A stretch of 61,845 nt of DNA, from positions 1-61,845 of the forward strand of contig CANONN010000016.1 in NCBI GenBank assembly GCA_947567625.1. The letters run 5' to 3'. Both the position numbers and the translations under genes were made by a program. Each line of letters begins with the position of its first letter. Within the stretch, counting starts at the first letter, position 1. Below, piece by piece: positions 8,602-17,187 of this stretch. The notes under the pieces were generated by a model, which was given only the letters and a program-made list of their open reading frames with translations, had not been told where the DNA came from and searched no databases. The DNA comes from an uncultured Roseburia sp. GTDB taxonomy: Bacteria > Bacillota > Clostridia > Lachnospirales > Lachnospiraceae.

Positions 8602-10359
8602 TTATCCCAGCTGCGTAATCAGAGTTTCTATCATCTCGTTGATTACATTGATAAAACGGCTGGACGCGTTGTAAGCATTCTGGAACTTAATCATGCTCAC
8701 GAGCTCCTCGTCGGAAGAGACACCCACCACGCGCTGTCTGGCGTTGTCGATCGCGAGAACGGTCCCCTCTAAGCTGTCTCCGGTCGAACCGTAGATATCG
8801 CCGAAAATCGCCATCTCATCGATCATACTCTGATAATATGTCTTAAAATTAATCCCGCGCAGATCGTTGGGATTTAAATTGTAGTCAAGCTTCTCCCACA
8901 GCTCCACAAGCGCTTCCGCCATATCCTGATCAACCATCTTCTGATTCTGCTCCTGCGTCAGGTGCGGCAGAAGCGACTGATCCAGCTTCAGATCATCATT
9001 GATGCTGATGCTCTGCAAGGTGTACATCTTGGCTGTGTCGTTCATATCCTCTTCATTATATAAGTAGTATGTGTTGCCGTCTTCGTCGGTGACTTCGGTA
9101 TAGCGCTCACAGCCGATGCGGGTAAACAATTCGCGCGGCGGAAGTGTGCGGTCCGAACCAACCGGGCAATTCTTAGCGTCGAGCAGCTTGGTATCGCGCC
9201 GGATGATGATTTCATTGCCCTTGGCATCGCGCACGGTCTTGGTGCCGTCCGCATCCCAATCCTCGATGACATTGGATGCTTCGGTAGTCGGAGAAAGAAT
9301 ATCGTTGATGCCGGTGACGATCTTGTGAATCAGCTGATCTAACTGCGACTCTGCGCGCAGCATGACAGACATCGCGGTTGTGTCATTGTACACATCCCTG
9401 TCCATGTCCTCCACATCCGAATAATTGGCCAGTTTGTCTCCGCGCGCGAGAATCAATGCTTTTAATTGACCTTTATCATTTTCATTGACGGGCGAGACAT
9501 CTCTCTTAAAATTGAATACATAGGTATATTCGCCCCGGTTCTCATCCGAAAGATGCGGCCAGTACGGCGTCACAAAGCCGCTCGCGCGGTCGCGGTACTG
9601 TCCCATCTCGTTAAAACGCGCTTCATTGACAAACTCTGTGCCCTCAATGCTGATCTTTAAAATACCGTCCGATGTCTCATGGTAGGAGACGTCCACCAAC
9701 CCGGACAGCTCATCCAAAAGGTCGTCTCTGACATCGCGCAGCGTCATCGCCGTCTCAATGCCCGGCGCTTCTATTTTTAAAATCTGCTCGTTCAGGTCAA
9801 AGATCGTCTTACCGATCTCATTGATGCGATCGATATCATCGGTAATCTGTGTATTGATTGTAAACTGGTAATCCTGCAGTCCCTGATATACTGCGGACGC
9901 CCTACTTAAGAAAAGCTGAGCTTTCTGCACGACCAGATTCTGATAAATACCCTCATCCGGCGCTTTCGACAACTCTGCAAAAGAGACCCAGAAGTCCTCT
10001 AAGGCGTCCTGAAACGCCATGCCCTCAAGCTCCTGGAAATAATTCTCCACCTCATTAATTGCCTCATAGGTTGTCTGATAAAACTCCTGCCTCGCATAAG
10101 TAGCACGGTAAGATTTATCCAAAAAGACGTCTCTGGTATGTAACACGTCACCGATCTGCACGCCCAAACCGGACTGCTGCTTACTGACCGCTGCCGTAGT
10201 ATCAAAGACGATATAATTGCGATCTGTCTGAAAAACTCTCTGGCGCACATAGCCTTTCGTGTCTACGTTTGCTAAATTGTTCGAGGTAATATTCAGACCG
10301 TTCTGACTGGTCTGAAGGCCTGCTACGCCGATAAATAAACTTCCAAAACCATTTGCCAC
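8602..10359 (-). CDS. flgK: Second FlgK-type hook-associated protein
   Basis: 585 residues, a paralogue of the gene at 6755-8578. It has the N-terminal GLQTSQNGLNITSNNLANVDTKGYVRQR motif and the C-terminal VSMIKFQNAYNASSRFINVINEMIETLITQLG helix that define FlgK. The N-terminus NNLANVDTKGY is closer to the general hook/rod consensus than that of its neighbour. The start is GTG at 10359, eight bases after GGAGG. It lies between flgN, which encodes the FlgK/FlgL chaperone, and the other flgK. The two may form a mixed junction or be used under different conditions; nothing here decides that. Confidence 0.85.
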   Translation of the reverse strand: MANGFGSLFIGVAGLQTSQNGLNITSNNLANVDTKGYVRQRVFQTDRNYIVFDTTAAVSKQQSGLGVQIGDVLHTRDVFLDKSYRATYARQEFYQTTYEAINEVENYFQELEGMAFQDALEDFWVSFAELSKAPDEGIYQNLVVQKAQLFLSRASAVYQGLQDYQFTINTQITDDIDRINEIGKTIFDLNEQILKIEAPGIETAMTLRDVRDDLLDELSGLVDVSYHETSDGILKISIEGTEFVNEARFNEMGQYRDRASGFVTPYWPHLSDENRGEYTYVFNFKRDVSPVNENDKGQLKALILARGDKLANYSDVEDMDRDVYNDTTAMSVMLRAESQLDQLIHKIVTGINDILSPTTEASNVIEDWDADGTKTVRDAKGNEIIIRRDTKLLDAKNCPVGSDRTLPPRELFTRIGCERYTEVTDEDGNTYYLYNEEDMNDTAKMYTLQSISINDDLKLDQSLLPHLTQEQNQKMVDQDMAEALVELWEKLDYNLNPNDLRGINFKTYYQSMIDEMAIFGDIYGSTGDSLEGTVLAIDNARQRVVGVSSDEELVSMIKFQNAYNASSRFINVINEMIETLITQLG

Positions 10360-10388
10360 GGTATTGTCCTCCCTGCTTTATTCATGTG

Positions 10389-10901
10389 CTATTGTTTTGC
10401 GTCGAAGCCGCTGCTGCCAAGCAACGCCCCCGTATTGTAAGCGTTCTTGTCATAGTTGGCAGTCTCCGGTGCCTGCTTCATGCTTCTTAGCAAGGTAAGG
10501 TCAAACTCTACCATTTCCAATGCCTGTTGTAAAAGAATCTGATTCTGCTGATTGGCCTCGTGCATTTTACTGCCCGCCTCAAGCAGGCTGTCGCGCTGGC
10601 GGATCAGCTTCTCCTGTTCCACCGGCTGGCTGTTTAAATAGCCGATCAGCTTGGTAATGTCCATGTCCGCCGGGTTTTTCCCGAGAACCGTAGCCATATC
10701 GCCAAGCACACCCGCCCGTTTGTGGGAGAGGTTTAGAATATCACTCGTGATACGCTCCTCTCTGATATTAATCTCGTCTAATTTGGGCAGATCGGCTTTG
10801 ATAATCGCCTCTTTCTTCTCTGCCGCCAGGTCAATCAGTGCAACGTATCTGTCTTCTTCCTCTTTTAAAGCCGTTAAAAGCTCCTCCATCAAACTTGCCA
10901 C
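10389..10901 (-). CDS. flgN: Flagellar chaperone FlgN
   Basis: 170 residues, helical, matching the FlgN family of export chaperones for FlgK and FlgL, whose genes follow directly. The N-terminal helix pair (MEELLTALKEEEDRYVALIDLAAEKKEAI) and the later LIRQRDSLLEAGSKMHEANQQN helix fit the family. The start is GTG at 10901, six bases after AGAGGA. It follows flgM by 18 bases. The C-terminal 30 residues are Gly/Asn/Ala-rich and probably disordered. Confidence 0.85.
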   Translation of the reverse strand: MASLMEELLTALKEEEDRYVALIDLAAEKKEAIIKADLPKLDEINIREERITSDILNLSHKRAGVLGDMATVLGKNPADMDITKLIGYLNSQPVEQEKLIRQRDSLLEAGSKMHEANQQNQILLQQALEMVEFDLTLLRSMKQAPETANYDKNAYNTGALLGSSGFDAKQ

Positions 10902-10919
10902 AATCTGTCCTCTTTCATC

Positions 10920-11201
10920 TTATATTAATGATGCATTGTATTTTTCTAATAATTTGTTCGCGAAATCATTGACATCCACGCTATAATTACCAGAGTCGAC
11001 TCTTTCCTTTATATTTGCTACTTTATCTTCCCTGATATCTGAAGCATTTGCCACTGCCTGTTTTGCAATCTGATATTCACGTCCAAACGATGAAATCTGC
11101 ACTTCATCCCGGGCATCGCTGACATCCTTTGTCCTCTGCGCTTTTGCCGGTTTTGCGGACTTATATATTTGTGCAATCTGATTATAAGCATCTATACGCA
11201 T
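10920..11201 (-). CDS. flgM: Anti-sigma-28 factor FlgM
   Basis: 93 residues. FlgM binds sigma-28 (SigD/FliA) and keeps late flagellar genes off until the hook is finished. The C-terminal half has the family pattern: DIREDKVANIKERVDSGNYSVDVNDFANKLLEKY. The N-terminus (MRIDAYNQIAQIY) is typical of clostridial FlgM. ATG at 11201 has GGGGA upstream. It is the first gene after a sigma-28 promoter (11244-11270), so the inhibitor is under control of the factor it inhibits, a negative feedback loop. Confidence 0.93.
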   Translation of the reverse strand: MRIDAYNQIAQIYKSAKPAKAQRTKDVSDARDEVQISSFGREYQIAKQAVANASDIREDKVANIKERVDSGNYSVDVNDFANKLLEKYNASLI

Positions 11202-11243
11202 AATGGCATCCCCTTTCTTCCCTGAAATACTTTTCTGATGATT

Positions 11244-11270
11244 ATATCGGATGAATTATTTTTTTCCTTA
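11244..11270 (-). promoter_or_regulatory. Sigma-28 promoter of flgM operon
   Basis: Minus strand TAAGGAAA, an 11-base spacer, then TCCGATAT. The -35 is weaker than at the other two sigma-28 sites, but the -10 box and spacing are identical. It would drive flgM-flgN-flgK-flgK-flgL-fliW-csrA from about 36 bases before the flgM ATG. Confidence 0.65.
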
Positions 11271-11318
11271 GTGCGAAAATGTATTTATTTCGGGCGCAAC
11301 GCCACAATTCATGGGCAT

Positions 11319-12101
11319 TTACCGTTTATGTTTGTAAATGGTTTGTACCGCCCGGCGCATCATTTCATCCGAAAAAACTCCGCTATTTTCGTCCAGAACG
11401 CGCACCGTATGCGGCAGCTCGCAGTCCGCCGCAAGCTCCTTTGGCGCATACCCGATCTCCGCCTCTTTCAGCATGGAGACATCAAATGCGCTGTCGCCGG
11501 CGGCGATCATCGCGCCGATCTCCTCCCCCGCGCCGCGAAGATAGAGCTTTAGCCGGGAAATGGCGCGTCCCTTCGTCAGTCCGGCCGGTATCACATATAT
11601 TTTGGGCCCGTTGGCACAAACTTCCACCTCATCCGTGTCCATCCGTTCTTTTAAGTATGCCACCGTGGCCCCCGGATTATCACTTTTGGTAAACAAAAAC
11701 AATTCACGTATCCTGCGCAGCTCGAAATTGCGGTGCCCGTCCGCGCGCAAAAGCTCTTCTGCCCTCCGCAGCTGACCTTGTGCAGGCTCTATAAGCCGCC
11801 TGCTCTGCTCATACCATTCTACCGCCTCCGTCCGTCCCCGCAGCAATACGCCGCCGTTGCACACCAGGGCATACGCAGGCAAAACAGGAAATGAAATGCG
11901 CCGATACTGCTCCACGGTGCGGGTCGTGACCGGCACAAAAAGCGCATTGGCCGCCGCCTCTTTAAGCAGCGCGGCGGTGGCGTCGGTCATATAGGTGAGG
12001 GGTTCTCCCCGATAAAACTCCACGCAGGCATTTGGCGCGCACAATTCCTTCCTGCGGGAATAAATCAGGGTATTGTCAAGGTCGCAGGCCAATATTGTCA
12101 T
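11319..12101 (-). CDS. HAD-superfamily hydrolase
   Basis: 260 residues. The HAD motifs are visible: motif I DLDNTLIYS (residues 6-14, nucleophile Asp6, acid Asp8), motif II VTTRT (about 58-62), a Lys in GLTKGRAISRL, and the motif IV acidic pair in AAGDSAFDVSML. The cap resembles the Cof/SPP type used on sugar or nucleotide phosphates. HAD phosphatases of this kind occur in Ter stress clusters as part of the predicted biosynthetic module, and this one lies next to such a cluster. The substrate is unknown. ATG at 12101 has GGAGG seven bases upstream. Confidence 0.8.
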   Translation of the reverse strand: MTILACDLDNTLIYSRRKELCAPNACVEFYRGEPLTYMTDATAALLKEAAANALFVPVTTRTVEQYRRISFPVLPAYALVCNGGVLLRGRTEAVEWYEQSRRLIEPAQGQLRRAEELLRADGHRNFELRRIRELFLFTKSDNPGATVAYLKERMDTDEVEVCANGPKIYVIPAGLTKGRAISRLKLYLRGAGEEIGAMIAAGDSAFDVSMLKEAEIGYAPKELAADCELPHTVRVLDENSGVFSDEMMRRAVQTIYKHKR

Positions 12102-12173
12102 TTATATACCTCCGTCATAATTTTTCATCCATAGATCTTGCTAAGTGCCATAATGATATATTTGAATCATTCA

Positions 12174-12219
12174 ATCAAAACAGCGGGCGCCACTTTCATG
12201 CGACACCCGCCGTTTTGAT
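12174..12219 (-). terminator. Hairpin terminator after the P-type ATPase gene
   Basis: ATCAAAACAGCGGG at 12174-12187 pairs with CCCGCCGTTTTGAT at 12206-12219, with an 18-base loop. The A/T-rich outer part supplies a T tract on either strand, so it may work in both directions. It lies 48 bases downstream of the ATPase stop and upstream of the HAD gene. Confidence 0.7.
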
Positions 12220-12266
12220 GCACGGGAGAAATGTTATGACTCCTTCCCGCTTCCAAACAACTCATC

Positions 12267-14966
12267 TTATTTGCGGTTGACAACCGCTTTGCGAATCATA
12301 TCCACCGGAATCATGGTAAACGCCAGGATAACGACCGCAACCCATCCTGCCGGGCCGAACGGCACACAGCTGAACATATTGCCGATCCAGGTAAACACTG
12401 ACACCGGAACCAATGCAGCGTTTACAATCAGTGCCTGTACCAGTATGATCGTAAAAAATACTTTGAGGAATCCCCTGTTTTCATTCAGGCCCTTAAAAAT
12501 TGCAAATCCGTCGTCTCGGACATTAAATCCGTTAAACAGGGCGGAAACGATAAACAATACAAAATACGCCGTCAAATGTTTTTCGTTTGGCACGCCCACA
12601 GCCACAGCCCCGGTATCGAGCACTTTCCAGCCGCCAAACAGATCGGCGAAAAACTCTAATTTTAAGAACAGAAAACTGATAATCGTAAGCCAGGCGCCCA
12701 TCGTGACGATCTGCGCCATCATCTTTCTGCTCACAATGCTCTCGTCTCTGCGCCGGGGCGCCTCATCCATATACTTGCGGAGCGCCGGCTCGTTGCCAAG
12801 CATGATCGCGCCAAGTCCGTCCATTACCAGGTTGACGAACAGCAGGTGGGTGACTTTCAGAGGCTCCTCCACGCCGAAGAACGGCGCGATCGCGCTCACC
12901 ACCACGGCTGCCACGTTGATGACCAGCTGGAATTTACAGAACTTTAATATATTGTGATAGATGGTACGGCCATACCAGATGGCGTCCTTGATCGACTTGA
13001 AATTGTCGTCTAGGATCACGATCTTGCCCGCCTCTTTGGCAGCCTCGGTACCACTTCCCATGGCAAAACCGACATCGGCTCTCTTTAATGCCGGGGAATC
13101 GTTGACGCCGTCGCCGGTCATGCCGACAACAAGGTTCATCTCCTGGCACAGACGCACCATTCTCGATTTATCGGTCGGAAGCGCGCGCGCGATCACACGC
13201 AGCTGCGGTATGATCTTCTTTACTTCGTCGTCCGTCATACCATTTAGCTCGGCAGAAGAAATAGCCCGGTCGGCATCGGTTTTGAGCAGTCCCGCATCCT
13301 TTGCGATCGCAACCGCCGTCTCCAGACGGTCTCCGGTGATCATAACAACCTGGATGCCCGCTTTTTGCACCTCTGCGATCGCATCTTTCGCCTCGGCGCG
13401 CACGTCGTCACGGATTCCCACAAGACCGATGATGACAATATCGTCATTGATCTTATTTTCGGTCATGGCTTTCTCGGAATAACCAAACGCCAGCACACGC
13501 ATCGCTTTATTAGCCAGCTCGTCAATCTTTTTATTCAACGCGGCCATATCCAGCGGCTTTACATTGCCTTCTGCGTCCAAATACTGCCTAGCCTGCGCCA
13601 AAAGGCGCTCCGGCGCTCCTTTGTAAAATGTCTTGCCAATGCTGTCGATTCTCGCCTGGCTGAACTTGTTGGTGGAATTAAATCCCTGGCTGTCAGTCAC
13701 GACACAACTTTTATCGGCGCCCAGCGCATGGAATGTCTCTTCGCCAATAAACTTCATCAGCGCCTGGTCGGTGGCGTTACCGCCGATCACGCGGTGCTCT
13801 GCATCAAACATCGACTGGGTATTTTTGCCGATCGCTAAGTCTACCAACCCTTTTACCTTGCTGTGTTTGCTCAAATCACCGATTGCAATAGATTTTCCGT
13901 CAGCCGTAAAGAAATCTACGACCTCGAGCATACCCTTGGTGATCGTACCAGTCTTATCGCTAAAGAGGATATTTAAGGAACCAGCGGTCTCAATACCCTC
14001 GGCCTTGCGCACAAGCACATTGTGATCTAACATCTTACTGGTGTTCTGCATGAGCACCAGAGAAATCATCAGCGGCAGGCCCTCCGGCACCGCACAGACA
14101 ATAATGACAACCGCAAGGGACACAGCCTCGACGATTTTCTTTACGACTACGTCCACGCCCATGCCGAAAAACGCGCCAAAACCGCCGGAAGATATAATAA
14201 AGTAAGCAAAATACAACAGCGCGATCACGATCGCTCCGATATAGCCAAACGTAGAGATCTGTTTTGCCAGAATGCTCAACTTGACCTTAAGCGGCGAATC
14301 CGGCTCATCTTCCTGCATCTCCTCCGCCATCTTGCCCATCATGGTCTTTAAACCGACCCGGCGCACGTCGAGCACACCCTCGCCGTCAAAGACCACCGCG
14401 CCGCGGAACAAAGAAGAGCTGTCCACGAAAGTATCGCCGGTGATGTCCTCGGCCATCTGAGCATCCGCTGCCGCCGCCGTCTTTTTGCACTCTTCCGCCT
14501 CACCGTTGAGCGCGGAATTGTCTACGCGCAGATCGCCGGAAATCAACATACCGTCCGCCGGAATCTTATCGCCGGACTGTAGTAATACTTTATCTCCGAC
14601 CACAACGTCATCCACGTCAATCACAGTAATCACGCCGTTGCGGTACACTTTACACTGATCTTTTTTTGTGCTGTCCTTTAGCTCGCGATATTTGGTATCA
14701 CTCGCCACGCCGGTTTTGGCCGAGACAGTCGCCACAATCAAGATTGCGATGATCGTGCCCAGCGGTTCATAAATCTCTGCATAGCCAAAGAAAAACATGA
14801 TGATCATCAATGCCGCGATCGCAAGCAAAATCTTAATCATCGGGTCCCCGAACGTCTCTTTGAACTCGTCCCAAAATGTGGTCGGTTCCGAATCCGGTAT
14901 CTCGTTGGAACCGAACTTACCTCTGGATTCTTCGACTTCTTTTTCAGTTAATCCATCGAATTTCAT
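12267..14966 (-). CDS. Calcium-type P-type ATPase (P2)
   Basis: 899 residues. A P-type cation pump: phosphorylation motif FSDKTGTITKG, TGES-type loop as LNGEAEE (a variant), hinge MTGDGVNDSPALKRADVGFAMG, and the transmembrane-4 ion site CAVPEGLPLMIS, which is the PMCA-type Ca2+ form (PEGLP). About ten membrane spans, with four or more in the C-terminal third. It probably exports Ca2+. TerD proteins bind Ca2+ and three are encoded just upstream in the same direction, so a role in Ca2+ balance of this stress system is a reasonable inference. The start is ATG at 14966 with AGAGGA before it; an in-frame start eight codons upstream lacks a site. Confidence 0.88.
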   Translation of the reverse strand: MKFDGLTEKEVEESRGKFGSNEIPDSEPTTFWDEFKETFGDPMIKILLAIAALMIIMFFFGYAEIYEPLGTIIAILIVATVSAKTGVASDTKYRELKDSTKKDQCKVYRNGVITVIDVDDVVVGDKVLLQSGDKIPADGMLISGDLRVDNSALNGEAEECKKTAAAADAQMAEDITGDTFVDSSSLFRGAVVFDGEGVLDVRRVGLKTMMGKMAEEMQEDEPDSPLKVKLSILAKQISTFGYIGAIVIALLYFAYFIISSGGFGAFFGMGVDVVVKKIVEAVSLAVVIIVCAVPEGLPLMISLVLMQNTSKMLDHNVLVRKAEGIETAGSLNILFSDKTGTITKGMLEVVDFFTADGKSIAIGDLSKHSKVKGLVDLAIGKNTQSMFDAEHRVIGGNATDQALMKFIGEETFHALGADKSCVVTDSQGFNSTNKFSQARIDSIGKTFYKGAPERLLAQARQYLDAEGNVKPLDMAALNKKIDELANKAMRVLAFGYSEKAMTENKINDDIVIIGLVGIRDDVRAEAKDAIAEVQKAGIQVVMITGDRLETAVAIAKDAGLLKTDADRAISSAELNGMTDDEVKKIIPQLRVIARALPTDKSRMVRLCQEMNLVVGMTGDGVNDSPALKRADVGFAMGSGTEAAKEAGKIVILDDNFKSIKDAIWYGRTIYHNILKFCKFQLVINVAAVVVSAIAPFFGVEEPLKVTHLLFVNLVMDGLGAIMLGNEPALRKYMDEAPRRRDESIVSRKMMAQIVTMGAWLTIISFLFLKLEFFADLFGGWKVLDTGAVAVGVPNEKHLTAYFVLFIVSALFNGFNVRDDGFAIFKGLNENRGFLKVFFTIILVQALIVNAALVPVSVFTWIGNMFSCVPFGPAGWVAVVILAFTMIPVDMIRKAVVNRK

Positions 14967-15013
14967 ATTTCCTCTCATTCCGCCGCGCAAGCGGCATTTT
15001 ATTTCAATCGCCT

Positions 15014-15607
15014 CTATTGTGCAATATATCTGTTAGCAAGCTGGCCCAGTCCCGGATCATTGGTTCCCTGTCCGATGGCGTTAAACTTCCACTCGCCGTT
15101 ATGTCGGTAAACTTCTCCGAATATAACTGCCGTCATGCCGGAATAATTCTCCGTCAGGTTATATTTGCATATCTCTGTATTGTTGGATGCATCCACCAGG
15201 CGAATGAATGCGTTCTGTATCATACCGAAATGCTGTTTTCTCTTTACGCAGTCGTAAATGTTGACAACCAGGACAATCTTATCGTATTCCTGCGGCACGC
15301 GTGCAAGGTCAACGATAATCTGCTCGTCATCCCCGTCGCCCGCTCCAGTCAGATTGTCGCCCATATGCTGGACAGTTCCTGACATATGCTGCAGGTTGCC
15401 AAAATACACAATATCTTCTTTGCGCACCAGCCTGCCGCCCTGCAACAGCAGTGCGGAAGCGTCACAATCGATCGGCAGCGGCTTGGGCGCGAAAAACCCC
15501 CTCTTTTGCTGCACTTCGTCCCAGCCCAAACCAATCACGACGCGGGAGAGACCCGCGCTCTCTTTTGTTAAACTGACCTTCTGGCCTTTTTGTAAACTGA
15601 TTGACAT
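15014..15607 (-). CDS. terD: TerD family protein, divergent copy
   Basis: 197 residues. TerD-family proteins are cytoplasmic Ca2+-binding beta-sandwich proteins linked to tellurite, phage and chemical stress resistance. Conserved parts are [11 protein letters not shown] at the N-terminus, the GLGWDEV strand, [21 protein letters not shown] (acidic Ca2+ loop) and the final [18 protein letters not shown]. It differs from the next two copies: the usual [10 protein letters not shown] site is PIDCDASALLL, and an extra basic loop (QQKRGFFAPKPL) precedes it. ATG at 15607 follows AGAGGA; the in-frame extension upstream has no family similarity. Confidence 0.9.
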   Translation of the reverse strand: MSISLQKGQKVSLTKESAGLSRVVIGLGWDEVQQKRGFFAPKPLPIDCDASALLLQGGRLVRKEDIVYFGNLQHMSGTVQHMGDNLTGAGDGDDEQIIVDLARVPQEYDKIVLVVNIYDCVKRKQHFGMIQNAFIRLVDASNNTEICKYNLTENYSGMTAVIFGEVYRHNGEWKFNAIGQGTNDPGLGQLANRYIAQ

Positions 15608-15705
15608 TTTGATCCTCTTTCTTAAATTATGATATATTTTGCGCGAAAAACACCTGTTTTTGACGCTTTCACGCTTTTCTTGATTTCTAGGGTATTCTTG
15701 TGCGT

Positions 15706-15742
15706 CCCAAGTTTGCGGATGCTTTTCGTTCACAAACTTGGG
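15706..15742. repeat. Inverted repeat between two terD genes
   Basis: CCCAAGTTTG (15706-15715) and CAAACTTGGG (15733-15742) are perfect 10-bp arms around a 17-base loop. No T tract follows on either strand, so it is not a clear terminator. It may slow or process the mRNA between terD copies. Role unknown. Confidence 0.6.
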
Positions 15743-15775
15743 TGCGAAAAATTGAAAAACCTTTCACTCTTTTGT

Positions 15776-16357
15776 CTATGATACCTGTACGCCGTAGCTT
15801 GCGCAGAGTGCTGCCAGGCCGCCCTGGAAACCGCTGCCGATCGCGTTAAACTTCCACTCGCTGCCATTTTTGTACAGCTCGCCGAACACTGCCGCCGTCT
15901 CGATCGAGAAATCCTCGCCGAGATCGTAGCGCACCAACTCCTCGCCTGTCGCTTCATTGAAGATACGAATAAACGCGTTGTTGACCTGACCGAAATTCTG
16001 GCGTCTCTGCTCTGCCTCGTAGATCGTACAGGTAAACACTATTTTGGTAATATTGGCAGGCACCATGGAAAGGTTGACCTTGATCTGCTCGTCATCTCCC
16101 TCTCCCTCGCCGGTTAAGTTATCGCCCATATGTTCCACGCCGCCGGAGGGATGCTTTAAATTCCCATAAAATATGAAATCCTCCTGTGCTGAAATTTTTC
16201 CGGTGTCAGCCAGCATAAACGCCGCCGCATCCAAATCAAACGCGGAGCCGGTGTCAAACTGATTCACGTCCCATCCCAAACCGACAATAACCTTCGTCAA
16301 CCCCGGGTTATCCTTTGTCAGACTCACTTTCTGACCTTTCTGTAAACAAACTGGCAT
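15776..16357 (-). CDS. terD: TerD family protein
   Basis: 193 residues, the normal TerD length. It has the full set of family motifs: [58 protein letters not shown] and the C-terminal [24 protein letters not shown]. The acidic residues in FDLDAAAF and in GEGEGDDEQ are the expected Ca2+ ligands. ATG at 16357 is seven bases after AGGAG. It is closely related to the copy at 16582-17163, with which it shares long identical stretches, so the pair probably arose by duplication. Confidence 0.95.
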   Translation of the reverse strand: MPVCLQKGQKVSLTKDNPGLTKVIVGLGWDVNQFDTGSAFDLDAAAFMLADTGKISAQEDFIFYGNLKHPSGGVEHMGDNLTGEGEGDDEQIKVNLSMVPANITKIVFTCTIYEAEQRRQNFGQVNNAFIRIFNEATGEELVRYDLGEDFSIETAAVFGELYKNGSEWKFNAIGSGFQGGLAALCASYGVQVS

Positions 16358-16388
16358 AATAATACTCCTTTCTGTATCTCAATCTTAA

Positions 16389-16446
16389 TGATTGCAAAAA
16401 CTATGTCTGTACCTATTCTTACTTGATTGCAAAAACTATGTCTGTA
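16389..16446. repeat. 23-bp direct repeat pair upstream of terD
   Basis: The 23-base unit that begins TGATTGCAAAAAC and ends GTCTGTA occurs at 16389-16411 and again at 16424-16446, 35 bases apart, in the 224-base gap between two terD genes. It could be a duplicated protein-binding site or a simple duplication; the rest of the gap shows nothing clear. Confidence 0.65.
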
Positions 16447-16581
16447 TCCATTATAATGCTTTTGTGTATTCCATCTCTAATGATAAAAACCATGTGATGA
16501 CTCTTATTGTTTCCTATCTTCGATGCTTCTTACCGTGATAATATCTATATCTTAGTTGCCCTTTTCTTATCTTTGGGTCAT

Positions 16582-17163
16582 CTACGCCACTTCAATGCCA
16601 TAGTGGCCACAGAGCGCCGCCAGGCCGCCCTGGAAACCGCTGCCGATCGCATTAAACTTCCACTCGCCATTGTGACGGTACAACTCGCCGACAACCACAG
16701 CCGTCTCGATCGAGAAATCCTCTCCCAGATCATAACGAATCAGCTCCGTGTTGGTCGCCTCGTCCACAATACGAATAAACGCGTTGCTGACCTGACCGAA
16801 ATTCTGGCGTCTCTGTTCTGCATCATAAATCGTAACAGTAAACGCCACTTTCTCGACGTTGGCAGGAATCTTGGAAAGATTGACCTCGATCTGCTCATCG
16901 TCCCCCTCTCCCTCACCGGTAAGATTATCGCCCATATGTTTGATTGCGCCGCTGCCATGCTCTAAGTTGCCGTAAAAAATAAACTCTTTTTCCGTCGGGC
17001 ATTTGCCGTTGCCGCCCAGCATAAACGCTGCCGCATCCAAGTCAAAATCGGCGCCGGAGTCAAACTGGTTTACATCCCAGCCAAGACCTACCATGATGTT
17101 TTTTAGGCTCGGATTGCCCTTTGTCAGGTCTACCTTCTGTCCTTTTGATAAATTGATTGGCAT
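16582..17163 (-). CDS. terD: TerD family protein
   Basis: 193 residues. First of the three TerD copies in transcription order. Motifs: [58 protein letters not shown], and [24 protein letters not shown]. All predicted Ca2+ ligands are kept. ATG at 17163 follows GGAGG. It is only 24 bases after the TelA-like gene, so the two are likely co-transcribed. TelA and TerD proteins occur together in Ter clusters (yce operon of B. subtilis, ter of Gram-negative plasmids). Confidence 0.95.
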   Translation of the reverse strand: MPINLSKGQKVDLTKGNPSLKNIMVGLGWDVNQFDSGADFDLDAAAFMLGGNGKCPTEKEFIFYGNLEHGSGAIKHMGDNLTGEGEGDDEQIEVNLSKIPANVEKVAFTVTIYDAEQRRQNFGQVSNAFIRIVDEATNTELIRYDLGEDFSIETAVVVGELYRHNGEWKFNAIGSGFQGGLAALCGHYGIEVA

Positions 17164-17187
17164 ACCTATGTCCTCCTTAAAATATAA

